Below, piece after piece: positions 38,914 to 49,919 of a stretch of DNA of 64,000 nt. The translations under genes were made by a program, and so were the position numbers. A model generated the notes under the pieces. The model did not search any database. It was not told the origin of the DNA and was given only the letters and a program-made list of their open reading frames with translations. Source of the DNA: Nitrospirota bacterium (GTDB taxonomy: Bacteria > Nitrospirota > Thermodesulfovibrionia > Thermodesulfovibrionales > UBA9159); the NCBI GenBank assembly GCA_023475105.1, contig JAMCWJ010000101.1:1-64000 (forward strand), given 5' to 3'. Within the stretch, counting starts at the first letter, position 1, and every line of letters starts with the position of its first letter.

Positions 38914-39012
38914 ACCCCGAGTTCTTGCTTCAGCAGATCATGAGGGAGCCGCTCTGCATATGACTTCATCTCTTGACAATGCTTACATCGATGAATATCT
39001 GTCGGCCAACCC

Positions 39013-39267
39013 TTACGCATCGACATTTTTTGACGGTTCTCTATCCTCGATTATGTATTGTATGTTCATTCGTATGTCTTTTCTCAGTGAGTTGCAGACT
39101 GAGCAGTATTTTTCATGCGAAAGCGATACTGCGCGGTCCACTTTTCCGGGGTCCACATTCTTTCCCCTCTTGTATGTCTCCGGCGTGATACGCGAATCAC
39201 TCTTACCGTCGTGCTCTTTTATCATCTTTCGTTCTCCCAAAGCAGCTTCCCGGACCCCAAAAAGCAT
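39013..39267 (-). pseudogene. OsmC-like C-terminal fragment
   Basis: VDRAVSLSHEKYCSVCNSLRKDIRMNIQYIIEDRE resembles OsmC C-terminus; N-terminal domain not found. Confidence 0.5.
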
Positions 39268-39467
39268 GCTTGACCGCTTTTGTAACTACAAATGAACCTT
39301 CGCCGTAACCTTCCTTGACCGGCCCAACCTCCTTCGTCTTCGCAAATGAGAGGCATTTGCCGCAGAATGGGTCATTCCGCTGGTTCTTCAAGCTACCAGG
39401 ATAAAATGAAAACACCTCAGTTGATTGAAGATCCTTTCCTGTCCATGTTTTGACCTCCGACTTTACG

Positions 39468-39851
39468 TTAATGAGCGCAGCCCCCGCCTTGTGTGTGTCC
39501 GCCGCAGCATTGCATGGGAGTAAACTCAGGAAGGGACTGATTTCTGAACAACGCGATATTTTCTTTAACGTTCTGTGCCTGTGTCTGATAAACTCTTATT
39601 CCTGATAGATTCAGCCCTCTCAGGGCGCCGCCGCCGATACCGCCGACTACTACCGCATCAACCTGCTCACCTCCCAGTACCCTGACCGGATTGCACTGCC
39701 CGTGAGCATGGCGCTGATCCCTGTTGGCGATTACTGAAACCTCGCTTGTTTCGGTATCCACAACGATGAACAGCGGCGCCGTGCCGAAATGGTTGAACAC
39801 CCTGCTTTCGACTCCCTCATTCCTTTGTACGGGAAAACATACTTTCATCAC
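39468..39851 (-). CDS. NifX/NifB-type dinitrogenase iron-molybdenum cofactor biosynthesis domain protein
   Basis: KVCFPVQRNEGVESRVFNHFGTAPLFIVVDTET...VDAVVVGGIGGGALRGLNLSGIRVYQ. Confidence 0.9.
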   Translation of the reverse strand: MMKVCFPVQRNEGVESRVFNHFGTAPLFIVVDTETSEVSVIANRDQRHAHGQCNPVRVLGGEQVDAVVVGGIGGGALRGLNLSGIRVYQTQAQNVKENIALFRNQSLPEFTPMQCCGGHTQGGGCAH

Positions 39852-40147
39852 TCTACCTCCTCAGTGTCTTTATCAAGCTCGATCCTGAGTGCCTTGCCTT
39901 TTACGAGGCACTCAGCGATCTTTCTGTGAGCCCCATTCAATATCCTGCCGAATGTCGGGCGAGAAATCTCCATTTTACCGGCCGAGTCTTCATGGTAAAG
40001 GCCTTCATGGTCCGCGAGCCTTATGGCCTCGAATTCGTCCAGGCTGATGGATATTTCCTCGAGTTCTGTAAGGGGAATACCCCTGGGCTTAAAATACAAG
40101 GCATTCGGCCTGGATTTTATGCATCTGCATTTCTTCGGCCTCGCCAT
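39848..40147 (-). CDS. DUF134 family DNA-binding protein
   Basis: MARPKKCRCIKSRPNALYFKPRGIPLTELEEISISLDEFEAIRLADHEGLYHEDSAGKMEISRPTFGRIL. Confidence 0.92.
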   Translation of the reverse strand: MARPKKCRCIKSRPNALYFKPRGIPLTELEEISISLDEFEAIRLADHEGLYHEDSAGKMEISRPTFGRILNGAHRKIAECLVKGKALRIELDKDTEEVE

Positions 40148-40232
40148 AAGCTAATTATAAGCATATGCTCATAATAAAGTCAAGTCGGCGAATGCCTGAC
40201 AGATAGGCCTTTGTTTCAGGGCAGCGCGTTTT

Positions 40233-41447
40233 TCACCTCACGATGCCGGCAGCGCCCATAGCGGCTCCAATGGCAAGAACCCAAGCGGGATGCCACTGAA
40301 AACGCGCCAGCAGCAAGAGAGCGCTCGCCATGAGACCCCAGCCGGCGGGGCCGTGAAGTGCCCCAGGCGCCAGGAGCACTGCTGCGCTTATCACCATACC
40401 CATCACTGCCGGTGTGACTCCAGCCAGAAAGTCCTGAACATGCCGCCCTTCTTTGAGTCGGGAGTACCCGTGTGAGAGAAACGTCATGAGTATCAGAGAC
40501 GGGATGAAGAGCGCGAGAGTAGCCGCTAAAGCTCCCGGGACACCGTGGAGGTGGAACCCGGCAAAAGTAGCCAGAACAGCGATGGGACCGGGTGTCAGGT
40601 TACTGATCGCGACCCCGTCTATGAACTCCCTTGGGGTGAGCCATCCCATAGTCTCCAGCTTCTGCTGAAGGATCGGCACGAGGACAAAACCTCCGCCAAA
40701 AAAGACACAGCCAACCTTAAGAAACATCCATGCAATAGATGCCAGGGATTTTCCTCCGGCCGCAGTGCCGACAACCGGGAGCAGGGCGAGCCCGGCAGTT
40801 GCGGCGGGTCCGGCGCCAGGCGTTCGCGGCTTATCCCGGTGCGCCGTTTTTTGCTGCTGCCCTTTACTCAGTATCCGCTTCCCTGCAACCAGGCCTATCA
40901 GGCCGGCCCCGATGAGGACATAGATGGCGCCGATCTTCAATACAGAAAGACCCAAAGCAAGGACCGCCATTAACACGGGCGGCCAGGAACGCACGGCTTT
41001 CCGGCCCATGGACCACGCCGCACTGAGGATCAGCGCGATGACAACGGGTCCCAGCCCCCCGATGGCGTTCTGCAGGGCTGGAACAGCATTAAAGCTGAAG
41101 TAAAGCCAGGCGAGCAGAATCACAATGAGAACTGAAGGCGCCATAAAGGCAAAGGCGCATGCAAGTCCACCCCAGGGGCCATACAACCGGTTCCCAACGA
41201 AAAGCGCCGTATTTACCGCAAAGGGACCGAGCACCTGCCCTAGCCCAACTCCATGAAGAAACTCCTCCGCCTCCAGAGCGCGCTTCTTGACTATGAGATC
41301 CCGTTCCATCAGGGCGATCATCGCCATACCGCCCCCGAAGCCTACGGCGCCGATCTTCAAAAAATGAAGGAGCAGGACTGGCAGCGAAAGGGCCGGCCTT
41401 GCTCCGTTATGCAGGCGCTGAGTTTGGAATTCTCTATCAGTCGCCAT
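40233..41447 (-). CDS. chrA: Chromate transporter, long form
   Basis: 404 aa; [93 protein letters not shown]. Confidence 0.92.
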   Translation of the reverse strand: MATDREFQTQRLHNGARPALSLPVLLLHFLKIGAVGFGGGMAMIALMERDLIVKKRALEAEEFLHGVGLGQVLGPFAVNTALFVGNRLYGPWGGLACAFAFMAPSVLIVILLAWLYFSFNAVPALQNAIGGLGPVVIALILSAAWSMGRKAVRSWPPVLMAVLALGLSVLKIGAIYVLIGAGLIGLVAGKRILSKGQQQKTAHRDKPRTPGAGPAATAGLALLPVVGTAAGGKSLASIAWMFLKVGCVFFGGGFVLVPILQQKLETMGWLTPREFIDGVAISNLTPGPIAVLATFAGFHLHGVPGALAATLALFIPSLILMTFLSHGYSRLKEGRHVQDFLAGVTPAVMGMVISAAVLLAPGALHGPAGWGLMASALLLLARFQWHPAWVLAIGAAMGAAGIVR

Positions 41448-42057
41448 CGACTTTCTCTTTTTCAGCGCAGGCTATGCAGAGCATCCGTCCATCAGGGGCG
41501 GTCGTCAATTTATCGGTGAATACTGCTTCGCCGCATTTCGCGCAGCGTCTGACCTCAAAGTTCGCAGATCCCTTCTTCATGTCTTTCTGGAATACGTCGC
41601 TGATGTTCAGAAATTCGGCCTCCGGAAGTCCAAGCACCCTCTCCACAAGAGGGTCCGTGATTGCAGCGGGAATGTCCTGCGGCGGCACGCCCTTTTTACG
41701 TTCCTGAACAAAGGGCGAGTTCAACGCCTTTTCGAAAAACTCTGGCTTCAGCGAAACTCTTACAGCCTTCCCCGTCTTCGTATCGACAAGGGTGAAGGCC
41801 ATCTTGTTGTAATAGAGTTTCTGGATGTTCGCTTTTCCGTAGGTGCATCCGGTAGCGGTCATGATCCCGTCGAGAAAGCATCCCGCAGCATGTCCCTTGC
41901 CGGTTTCGGCCTCCACAAAAAGCTCCTTGTCCTTTGACCGCGCAACGCCAAGCGCCTTCATCGCAGCAAGCCCTGCCCTGAGACCCATCGGCATCGCCGG
42001 GCACCTGTGGCCGTGGAACTCCCAGGCCACATCAAGATATTCCTTGAATCCTTTCAT
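41437..42057 (-). CDS. FmdE-family protein (second in window)
   Basis: 206 aa; [24 protein letters not shown]...[34 protein letters not shown]-term CAKCGE...CIAC. Confidence 0.88.
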   Translation of the reverse strand: MKGFKEYLDVAWEFHGHRCPAMPMGLRAGLAAMKALGVARSKDKELFVEAETGKGHAAGCFLDGIMTATGCTYGKANIQKLYYNKMAFTLVDTKTGKAVRVSLKPEFFEKALNSPFVQERKKGVPPQDIPAAITDPLVERVLGLPEAEFLNISDVFQKDMKKGSANFEVRRCAKCGEAVFTDKLTTAPDGRMLCIACAEKEKVDGD

Positions 42058-42186
42058 CGCAAGTCCTCCTTAAACTATCCGTAATTGTCCCCGTTGATAA
42101 CGGGAGAATTAAAGGAGACCCGCGCCCATTATCCTCCGTGCCACCAGCACTTGCAAATAATTGAGAATCTTTTCATATACGATCCC

Positions 42187-42876
42187 TCATAAATTCGTTA
42201 TCCCGAAATATATGCCCACAACAACCAGTAAAGCTCCGCTGAACTTTTTCGCGTAAAGTGAGAAGTTGCTGACGCCTCTTGAGCCGACGATACTTTCAGT
42301 GAACCCGATAGATAGTCCGGCAATAAATATAAGCGCGCAGTGGCCGAGGGAATAGACAAAAAGCAGCGAGCCGCCATACAAGATATCTCCTTGTGTAGAC
42401 ACATAAGCAAGAATCACCGCCAGCACCGGTGTCGCGCAGGGAGATGAGACTGTGCCGGTCAATAAACCGAGCAGGAATGCGCCTGCAAGCCCCTTTGACT
42501 TAATCTGCCGTGCTTTTTGGAATGGCAGGGGAACTGATATGATCCCTATGAGCTGAAGCCCCACAGCTATCGCAACGACAGCAAGCCCTATATAAAGCCA
42601 TTTTCCCATGAAACCGAGGAACTGTCCCATGAATGAAGCGGATGCGCCAAGGAGGGTAAAGGTGATCGAGAGGCCAAGAACGAATATCAGCGGGAAAAGG
42701 GCCGCCTTTCGTTTGTTCCCCTCAGAGTAACCGCCGACGTAGCCGATGATGAGCGGGATCGCGGCAAGAACGCAGGGACTCGCGGCTGAGATCAAACCGC
42801 CGATAAATACGGCAATAAATGCCAGTCCGTGCTGGTTCTGAATAATTTGCCGGATATTACTGAAAAAGGCTTCCAT
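42187..42876 (-). CDS. CcdA-family cytochrome c biogenesis/thiol-disulfide membrane protein
   Basis: SAASPCVLAAIPLIIGYVGGYSEGNKRK..., LLTGTVSSPCATPVLAVILAYVS. Confidence 0.9.
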   Translation of the reverse strand: MEAFFSNIRQIIQNQHGLAFIAVFIGGLISAASPCVLAAIPLIIGYVGGYSEGNKRKAALFPLIFVLGLSITFTLLGASASFMGQFLGFMGKWLYIGLAVVAIAVGLQLIGIISVPLPFQKARQIKSKGLAGAFLLGLLTGTVSSPCATPVLAVILAYVSTQGDILYGGSLLFVYSLGHCALIFIAGLSIGFTESIVGSRGVSNFSLYAKKFSGALLVVVGIYFGITNL

Positions 42877-42881
42877 GCATC

Positions 42882-43646
42882 CTATTTCGCCTGTCTGAGC
42901 TTCTCCGCGAAGTACGGCGGCAGCCCGCTTTCGATTATCGCCAGTGCGGTCTTTTCGACGTCGTACGAGACCCGCAGAAATTCCGTCCTCACGTCGCCTC
43001 CAGCTATCTCCACTAAGGTAACGCAGGCCCTTGAATCGCCATCTTTGGGTTTCCCGACGCTTCCGGCGTTTATAAAGATTTTGCCTTCAATGTCTTTGCG
43101 GTATGGCCTATGGGTGTGTCCGTAAATGAACACATCAGCATCGGCTTTTTCACTCATTTCTCTGAAAAACTTTTCCGGCCTGTCTTCATACCAGTAGAGG
43201 TTGTTCTTTTTCGGGCTCGCATGAAAGATGATGATCTTTCTGCCATCAACAGTGAGCCGGATTTCGAAGGGAAGATTTCTCATATGCTCTTTGCTGTTTG
43301 AGGAAGCATGTTTCTTGGTCCACTCAAACCCGAGCGCCGCCATTTCGGCCTGGATGGGATCTTCATATTTGCATCCGCAATGCTCCCTGTCGTTGGCTAC
43401 CGTTTCGTCATAATTTCCCTGGACTCCCTCAATGTTGTGCGCAATAAGGAAATCAACCACTTCGTTGACGAACGGGGCATAACCGCCGAGATCACCGATG
43501 TGGTACATCTTATCTGCTCCTCTTGATACCGCTGCGGCATAGGCAGCCTTCAGCGCCTCAATATTTCCGTGGATGTCTCCGAAGATCGCAAATTTCACAG
43601 TCAACTCCTCGGCCAGTACATGATCATACCCACTCCAAGGAGGCAT
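42882..43646 (-). CDS. Metallophosphoesterase
   Basis: [63 protein letters not shown]. Confidence 0.92.
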   Translation of the reverse strand: MPPWSGYDHVLAEELTVKFAIFGDIHGNIEALKAAYAAAVSRGADKMYHIGDLGGYAPFVNEVVDFLIAHNIEGVQGNYDETVANDREHCGCKYEDPIQAEMAALGFEWTKKHASSNSKEHMRNLPFEIRLTVDGRKIIIFHASPKKNNLYWYEDRPEKFFREMSEKADADVFIYGHTHRPYRKDIEGKIFINAGSVGKPKDGDSRACVTLVEIAGGDVRTEFLRVSYDVEKTALAIIESGLPPYFAEKLRQAK

Positions 43647-43883
43647 ATCAGTCCGCCGATGAGATCGAAACGGTCAGGCGCTATATGATCTACTTTCCAT
43701 CCCCAGAGAATGGACAGAACGACAAATATTCCCCCATATGCCGCATACACTCTCCCGAAATGGGCAGGCTGGAAGGTGGGAATAACGCCGTACAAAACAA
43801 GGACAGAGCCAGACAAGATATCCCCCGCCTATCTCGCAAAGCCCAGCCAATACAAACAGAGAAACAGACTTCGCTATTGCCAT
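43601..43883 (-). pseudogene. YnfA/UPF0060-like membrane protein with internal out-of-frame deletion
   Basis: [26 protein letters not shown] in one frame; [67 protein letters not shown] in another. Confidence 0.85.
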
Positions 43884-43895
43884 ACGCGCCCCCTT

Positions 43896-44276
43896 CTATA
43901 TTCCCGCCTTTTTCAGAACCGGCTCGATTTCTTCATACCCGTAAAAACCGATGTGCCGGTGAATCACTTTCCCGCTCTTGTCGAGGAATATCTGAGTGGG
44001 TATGACATAGACGCCGAATTTTCGTGCGGCATCCTGTTCCTTCCTGATATCCACAAAAACGACTTCCAGCTTTCCTTTGTAATTCCTTCTCAACTTCTCC
44101 ATGACCGGCTTCATCTGCTCACAGGGTATGCAGCCGACCGAACCCAATTCGAGCATGACCAGCTTGCCATCCTTCCTTGCAATGTTCAAAACAGTGTCCA
44201 CCTCGCCCGCATTGCTGTATCCCCATGGGGTCGACAAAGTTATCAGGACAACAAGAAGCATTAATCTTTGTTTCAT
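43896..44276 (-). CDS. Thioredoxin-family protein, exported
   Basis: Signal peptide; LVMLELGSVGCIPCEQMKPVMEKLRRNYKGKLEVVFVDIRKEQDAARKFGVYVIPTQIFLDKSGKVIHRH. Confidence 0.88.
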   Translation of the reverse strand: MKQRLMLLVVLITLSTPWGYSNAGEVDTVLNIARKDGKLVMLELGSVGCIPCEQMKPVMEKLRRNYKGKLEVVFVDIRKEQDAARKFGVYVIPTQIFLDKSGKVIHRHIGFYGYEEIEPVLKKAGI

Positions 44277-44312
44277 TGCTCCTCCATATTCATAAGTCTT
44301 TCTTCGAACATT

Positions 44313-45392
44313 TTATGATGTTTTAAGGCCTTTTACTCTGCAGTATTCAATCGTGAAATATTTCTTCTGGAAATATAGAGCAACATTAACCAGACCGATT
44401 AAAACCGGCACTTCTACGAGCGGGCCGATGACAGCGGCAAAAGCAGATCCCGAATTGATTCCGAAGACCGCAACGGCAACTGCAATGGCGAGCTCAAAGT
44501 TGTTGCTCGCCGCAGTAAAAGAAAGCGTCGCCGTCTTTGGATAATCTGCACCGATCTTCTTTCCTAAATAGAACGAAACAAGGAACATGACGACGAAATA
44601 AATCAAGAGTGGTATCGCGATCCGCACCACGTCCAGAGGAAGTCTAACGATATAATTGCCTTTCAGCGAGAACATAACAATGATCGTGAAGAGCAGAAAG
44701 ATGAGAGTGACAGGGCTTATACGTGGTATAAAGACCTTCTCATACCAGTCTTTACCTTTCAACTTGAGCAGGCCGAAGCGGGTCATCATCCCTGAAAGAA
44801 ACGGGATACCAAGGTAAATAAAAACACTTTTTGCTATCTGGCCGATTGTGACATCGACGACAGCACCCCTTAGACCGAACCACGCGGGCAGGACGGTTAT
44901 GAAGATATAGGCATATACCGAGAAGAAAAGTACCTGGAAGGTCGAGTTGAAGGCCACAAGTCCTGCCGCATATTCAGGGTCTCCGCAGGCAAGGTCGTTC
45001 CAGACTATTACCATAGCGATGCAGCGTGCAAGGCCGATCATGATAAGCCCGACCATATATTCCGGATAGCCGCGTAGAAAGACGATGGCAAGCAGGAACA
45101 TCAGGATAGGGCCGATCACCCAATTCTGGATAAGGGACAAACCAAGCACTTTTTTATTTCTGAAGACCCCCCCCAACTCTTCGTATTTCACTTTTGCAAG
45201 CGGGGGATACATCATAAGGATTAGTCCGATTGCGATAGGGATATTAGTTGTCCCCACTTGAAAGCTGTTGATCAGCTTTTCAGTGCCGGGGATATAATAG
45301 CCGAGCCCGACACCGAAGGCCATTGCGGCAAATATCCACAGGGTGAGAAATCGATCAAGAAAAGAAAGTCTTTTACCCCTTTTATCAGCCAT
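44313..45392 (-). CDS. acr3: ACR3-family arsenite efflux transporter
   Basis: [28 protein letters not shown]...[35 protein letters not shown]...[23 protein letters not shown]. Confidence 0.95.
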   Translation of the reverse strand: MADKRGKRLSFLDRFLTLWIFAAMAFGVGLGYYIPGTEKLINSFQVGTTNIPIAIGLILMMYPPLAKVKYEELGGVFRNKKVLGLSLIQNWVIGPILMFLLAIVFLRGYPEYMVGLIMIGLARCIAMVIVWNDLACGDPEYAAGLVAFNSTFQVLFFSVYAYIFITVLPAWFGLRGAVVDVTIGQIAKSVFIYLGIPFLSGMMTRFGLLKLKGKDWYEKVFIPRISPVTLIFLLFTIIVMFSLKGNYIVRLPLDVVRIAIPLLIYFVVMFLVSFYLGKKIGADYPKTATLSFTAASNNFELAIAVAVAVFGINSGSAFAAVIGPLVEVPVLIGLVNVALYFQKKYFTIEYCRVKGLKTS

Positions 45393-45394
45393 GG

Positions 45395-45772
45395 TCATCC
45401 TCCACAACATCTTTTTTTATTTTGAATAGGAACAACGCCCCCTTTTGTCTGCTTATTCTCAAGAAAATCATCAAGTCTTCTCCTGTCCTCTGCTATGGCT
45501 TCTTTCGGTATCCTTTCGAAGACAGACAGAAGCAGAAATCTTCTGAAGAAATCAGAATCATCAAGGCGATAATAGATCCACCTTCCCTGTTTCCTGTCTT
45601 TCAAAAAGCCCGATTCCTTCAATGCGTTCAAATGAAAGGATACTTTAGGCTGAACCATATCGAGCGCCGCAACGATATCGCAGACGCACAGCTCTCCATT
45701 CTCAAGCAGCTTCAATATCCTGAGCCTCGTTTCCTCGGAAAGTGCTTTGAAGATACTCAAAAGATCCTGCAT
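45395..45772 (-). CDS. arsR: ArsR-family regulator
   Basis: [67 protein letters not shown]. Confidence 0.93.
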   Translation of the reverse strand: MQDLLSIFKALSEETRLRILKLLENGELCVCDIVAALDMVQPKVSFHLNALKESGFLKDRKQGRWIYYRLDDSDFFRRFLLLSVFERIPKEAIAEDRRRLDDFLENKQTKGGVVPIQNKKRCCGG

Positions 45773-45774
45773 GG

Positions 45775-46014
45775 TTAAGCCTCTTCCTTTATCAAAGCTT
45801 TCACTTTGTCGAGGCTGGGCAGCGGCTTACCTGAATGTTTAAGCTTGCCGTTGACCACGAGCCCCGGCGTCGACATCGTATATCTCATTATCTCGTGAAT
45901 TTCGGAAATCTTCTCAACCTTTGCTTCTATGCCGAGGTCATTCACGGCGGTTTTTGCCAACTCTTCCATCTTGTGACAGTTTGCACAACCTGGACCTAAT
46001 ACCTTGATTTCCAT
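45775..46014 (-). CDS. Small thioredoxin-fold redox-active disulfide protein
   Basis: MEIKVLGPGCANCHKMEELAKTAVNDLG...STPGLVVNGKLKHSGKPLP. Confidence 0.9.
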   Translation of the reverse strand: MEIKVLGPGCANCHKMEELAKTAVNDLGIEAKVEKISEIHEIMRYTMSTPGLVVNGKLKHSGKPLPSLDKVKALIKEEA

Positions 46015-46025
46015 AATTGAAGCTC

Positions 46026-47039
46026 CTATAAAATCGTATTAAAGAGATACCCTACGGCTGTTATTGTTGCGGCCATAATGCCCGCAAACACAGCGAGAAG
46101 GGGTATCTTGAGCACCTTCCTAAGAATTATCATCTCGGGAAGAGACAACGCGGTCACCGCCATCATAAAAGCAAGGACGGTGCCCATGCTCAAGCCCTTC
46201 TCCATAAGGGCGTAAACGATTGGTATCACGCCTGCCGCGTTGGAATAAAGAGGCACGCCAATGGCGACCGCCATGGGGACTGCAAAGGGATTGCCATTGC
46301 CGGCATAACGGACAAGGAAGTCCTCCGGCACATAACCGTGAATGAATCCTCCGATACCTATGGCGAGGAAGATGAACAACCATACCCTTTTCAGTATGTC
46401 GGCCGTATTCCATTTTGCATATTGGAGTCTTTCCGGAAAGGTTTGAGTTGAAACCTCCTGCCCCTGTCCCGTCTTGATCTTGTATACGTACTCCTCAACC
46501 CATTTCTCAAGCTTCAGTTTCCCGATTATGAATCCTGCCAAGATAGCTACCAAAAGACCCGTGCCCATATAAATAGCCGCTATTTCCCAGCCGAATAGCC
46601 CCCAGAGGAGGACCACGGCCACCTCGTTCACCATCGGTGAGGAGATCAGAAACGAAAATGTCACGCCCAGGGGCACCCCGGCCTCCACAAAGCCTATGAA
46701 GAGGGGGACAGCCGAACAAGAACAGAATGGTGTGACGATACCCAGCAATGCAGCCAGAATGTTACCGATAAATTCCTTTTTATGAGATAAGATGCGTTTG
46801 GTTTTTTCAGGCGGGAAATAGCTTCTGGCTACGGACACGGCAAATATAATGACAGAGAGCAGCAAAAATATCTTGATCGTATCGTAAATAAAGAAAGCAG
46901 CGGCTTCGGAGAGGCCCGAACCCCGCTCAAGCCCTATGACATCATGCGTGATGTACGAGACAAACTCCCCGAGCACCTCTCGCCTCCGGCCAAACTCAGC
47001 ATCTTTAATTAGATAAACATATTTTGATGCATTAGTCAA
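46026..47039 (-). CDS. DUF318/ArsP-type permease
   Basis: 337 aa; HKKEFIGNILAALLGIVTPFCSCSAVPLFIGFVEAGVPLGVTFSFLISSPMVNEVAVVLL. Confidence 0.88.
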   Translation of the reverse strand: MTNASKYVYLIKDAEFGRRREVLGEFVSYITHDVIGLERGSGLSEAAAFFIYDTIKIFLLLSVIIFAVSVARSYFPPEKTKRILSHKKEFIGNILAALLGIVTPFCSCSAVPLFIGFVEAGVPLGVTFSFLISSPMVNEVAVVLLWGLFGWEIAAIYMGTGLLVAILAGFIIGKLKLEKWVEEYVYKIKTGQGQEVSTQTFPERLQYAKWNTADILKRVWLFIFLAIGIGGFIHGYVPEDFLVRYAGNGNPFAVPMAVAIGVPLYSNAAGVIPIVYALMEKGLSMGTVLAFMMAVTALSLPEMIILRKVLKIPLLAVFAGIMAATITAVGYLFNTIL

Positions 47040-47281
47040 TAGGCCGCTTGGTTATGACTCTGTCACGCATAGGACGGCGCGAGCTTCCGGCGTATTGTTC
47101 GGGAAAGACGAGACAGGATCAGGGAAGGACCAGGGGGTTGTTATCGCCGGCCCCCCTGGTCCTTCCCTGCGATTGCCGCGAGGAAATGCCTCTCCTGCAT
47201 CCGGGAAGATGTTCCCGCGTTTCGGGCTCCGGAAAGCCGGACCGTCTGCCCGCACGGCAGGGCAAAGCGGGACATCGTCCT

Positions 47282-47749
47282 TTAGCCGATCTGCTCGATC
47301 AGGTAGTTCTGCGGTCCCATCTGCTTGATCTGGTCGAGCTGGGCCTCAATCCAGTCGATATGGTCCTCTTCTTCCTTCAGGATCGCATCGAGGAGTTCGC
47401 GTGTGCCGTTGTCCGCCACCTCGACCGCCAGCCTGATGCTTTCATTGTAGCCCAGGACCGCAGCCTCTTCGGCGCCGCGGTCGTTCTCGTGCATCTTCGG
47501 AACTTCAGGACCGATGTACATCTTGTTCAGGTTGCTCACGATCGGACGCCCTTCAAGGAAGAGGATGCGGCCGATGAGCTTCTCGGCGTGCTTCATCTCG
47601 TCGATGGCCCTCTTCTGGATCGCATCGTGCAGCCGCTTATACTTCCAGTTGTCGCACATCTCGGCGTGGACCATGTACTGGTTGACCGCGGTCAGCTCCT
47701 CGGCGAGGCGCGCGTTCAGGTGCTCGATGATCTTCTCGTTTCCCTTCAT
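47282..47749 (-). CDS. bfr: Bacterioferritin
   Basis: MKGNEKIIEHLNARLAEELTAVNQYMVHAEMCDNWKYKRLHDAIQKRAIDEMKHAEKLIGRILFLEG. Confidence 0.95.
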   Translation of the reverse strand: MKGNEKIIEHLNARLAEELTAVNQYMVHAEMCDNWKYKRLHDAIQKRAIDEMKHAEKLIGRILFLEGRPIVSNLNKMYIGPEVPKMHENDRGAEEAAVLGYNESIRLAVEVADNGTRELLDAILKEEEDHIDWIEAQLDQIKQMGPQNYLIEQIG

Positions 47750-47923
47750 GAATAACCTCCTCTGTGTAGTGATGCGGCGATTTCAGACCCGCAGACGCTT
47801 CTTCTTCACGTTCACGCCTGCAGCAGTTACTATTATTCTATCAGGCTTTCCGCCAAGGTCAAGACCGGATCGGCCATCATCGTGAAACGTTCCCTGCGCC
47901 CGCGGCCCTCTCCATGAAAGAGT

Positions 47924-48238
47924 TCAGCCGGTCACTTCCTTCAGCCAGTCCAGGTACTCCGCAGAGCCTTCCGCGACCGGGAAGGCGATGACCTCGGGGA
48001 CCGAGTAGCTGTGGAGCTCCTTCACCTTTTTCGAGAGGGCACCGAAGAGTTCTCTCCGTGTCTTCGCGATCATCAGCACTTCGGCCTCATCCTCCACCTT
48101 TCCCTGCCAGCGGTAGATGGACCGAATCCCCTTCACAATATTCACACACCCCGCAAGCCGCTCGCCGACAAGGGCAAGGGCTATCTTGGCTGCCTCTTCT
48201 TCATTCGACGCCGTGATAAAGACTACGATGTTTTCCAT
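47924..48238 (-). CDS. cutA: CutA divalent-ion tolerance protein
   Basis: VVFITASNEEEAAKIALALVGERLAGCVNIVKGIRSIYRWQGKVEDEAEVLMIAKT. Confidence 0.95.
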   Translation of the reverse strand: MENIVVFITASNEEEAAKIALALVGERLAGCVNIVKGIRSIYRWQGKVEDEAEVLMIAKTRRELFGALSKKVKELHSYSVPEVIAFPVAEGSAEYLDWLKEVTG

Positions 48239-48565
48239 GCGATATGCTCTCCAAACGGCGGATTTGAGACATAGAGACCGGCATCAGGCGGGACAGCGCT
48301 CCGAACGGTTTCTTTTGCCGATAGTCCTCCAGTACGTCTCTTGAAGAAAAAGAGGCAAAAGCCTAGGAGCGGAGCAAAAATGAGCACAGGGGCTCTGTCC
48401 TGCCGAAGATCCATGTAAAGAAGAGGGATGACAAAAAAGCCTTCCTGAAATCCGGGAAAAGCCCGAATACGAAAGGGGTTAATCATGCCGTTTACTAAAG
48501 AGTCCATAAGCGAGAAATCACAAAATCCCGGGGTTGCCTCTCCCGCATAGCCCTGGAAACAACGA

Positions 48566-49690
48566 TTACGTAAAGCTGCCGTCCTTCATGAGGGTCGTCC
48601 TCCCTCCGTCCCTGTCGATAAGCACAACCGTCGGCTGGAAGAAGACGAAGTCCTGATGAAAAGGCGTCTTGACGGTGCCTCCGAAGGAGCTGTTGTCGCC
48701 AAGAGCAATGTGTATGGTACCGAGGATCTTCTCGGATTCGAGGATGTTGTCCGGCCTCTTCGCCCTGTCGTTCGTCCCGATGCCCAGCTCCGCAATATTC
48801 GCGTTTTCTTTTCTCTCCCGCAGTTTGTCCCTCAGGAGGGCCGCGTATGGCTCGTCTCCCTCGATCCCGGCGACCACCCCGTCCTTCACGATCAGGGATA
48901 TCGGGGACTGCAGCTCTCTCATGGGCGCCCACTGCAGCACGAGTCTCCCTTCGGCAGTGCCCTCCAAAGGCGCAAGGAACACTTCTCCTGCCGGCAGGTT
49001 GCCGAATGAGCCCGGCCTCGTGAGCAGCCCCGTGTCAGAGATCACTTTTCTTCCCTTTTTCGAGAGGGAGAAATGCGTCCCGTTCGGGCTCGTTATCTCG
49101 ATCGTCTCGGCCCCCTGCACCCGCTTCGCCGTCCTGTTCGTCCTTCCGGCAAGCGCCTTCCAGTCGACATCCATCGCGCCCTCGCACATCGCTATGTCAA
49201 ACAGGGGCATGCTCGCGTATCTCGCACCACAGAGACTCGTGAGAAAATCCCTGAACCGCGTATGGCTCGTCGAATAATTCGAGAGCGCGATCACGGCATC
49301 TGCGGCAGAGGCCCTGTACTTCCTCACCACGGCCCCGGCCTTCCTCGTCTGCTCATCGGGGATCTCCTTCATCAGGAGCGGGCCGAGAAGGCCGGCCTTT
49401 GCCAGTCCTGTCACGGCCCTTTCCCCGAAAGCAAGCCGCCACAGCTCTTCAGGGGGCTCGACGCCGTGGCTCCTCGTCGCCGGATATTCATAGAAGAGCA
49501 CCTTCTTCGTAAAAGACTTCCCGATCTCGGCAGTGAGAAGCGCGATGTCCCTCAGCCTCTCCCTCCTGCACAGGTCTCCGGCGTCCACAAGCTCTCTTTG
49601 AGAGACCCTGTCGGTGAATACGAGGACCCTCTCGCCGCGTTTCACGCCGAGGTTCGTTGTGTAAATCGCTCTCAGGGAATCGGTCAGCAT
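48566..49690 (-). CDS. M29-like aminopeptidase
   Basis: MLTDSLRAIYTTNLGVKRGERVLVFTD...LPAGEVFLAPLEGTAEGRLVLQ...AELGIGTNDRAKRPDNILESEKILGTIHIALGDNSSFGGTVKTPFHQDFV. Confidence 0.87.
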   Translation of the reverse strand: MLTDSLRAIYTTNLGVKRGERVLVFTDRVSQRELVDAGDLCRRERLRDIALLTAEIGKSFTKKVLFYEYPATRSHGVEPPEELWRLAFGERAVTGLAKAGLLGPLLMKEIPDEQTRKAGAVVRKYRASAADAVIALSNYSTSHTRFRDFLTSLCGARYASMPLFDIAMCEGAMDVDWKALAGRTNRTAKRVQGAETIEITSPNGTHFSLSKKGRKVISDTGLLTRPGSFGNLPAGEVFLAPLEGTAEGRLVLQWAPMRELQSPISLIVKDGVVAGIEGDEPYAALLRDKLRERKENANIAELGIGTNDRAKRPDNILESEKILGTIHIALGDNSSFGGTVKTPFHQDFVFFQPTVVLIDRDGGRTTLMKDGSFT

Positions 49691-49919
49691 GTATCAATAT
49701 TACCTTTTCCGGACGGGAATCTCAATGGCCCGGGACGGAAATCAGCTGTCCTGTTCTATCCCTCACGTACACGCAACGGTCTTGTCGCTTCGTCGCTGCA
49801 GGCGACCGGGAGGAGAGCGGCAATCCGGCTGAAAAATCCGATCGCTTCATCGTACTCATTCGCCGCAATAACAGCGTAGGTCTTCGGGGCCAAGCGATAA
49901 CGGCAGGAAGGCAGGCAAG

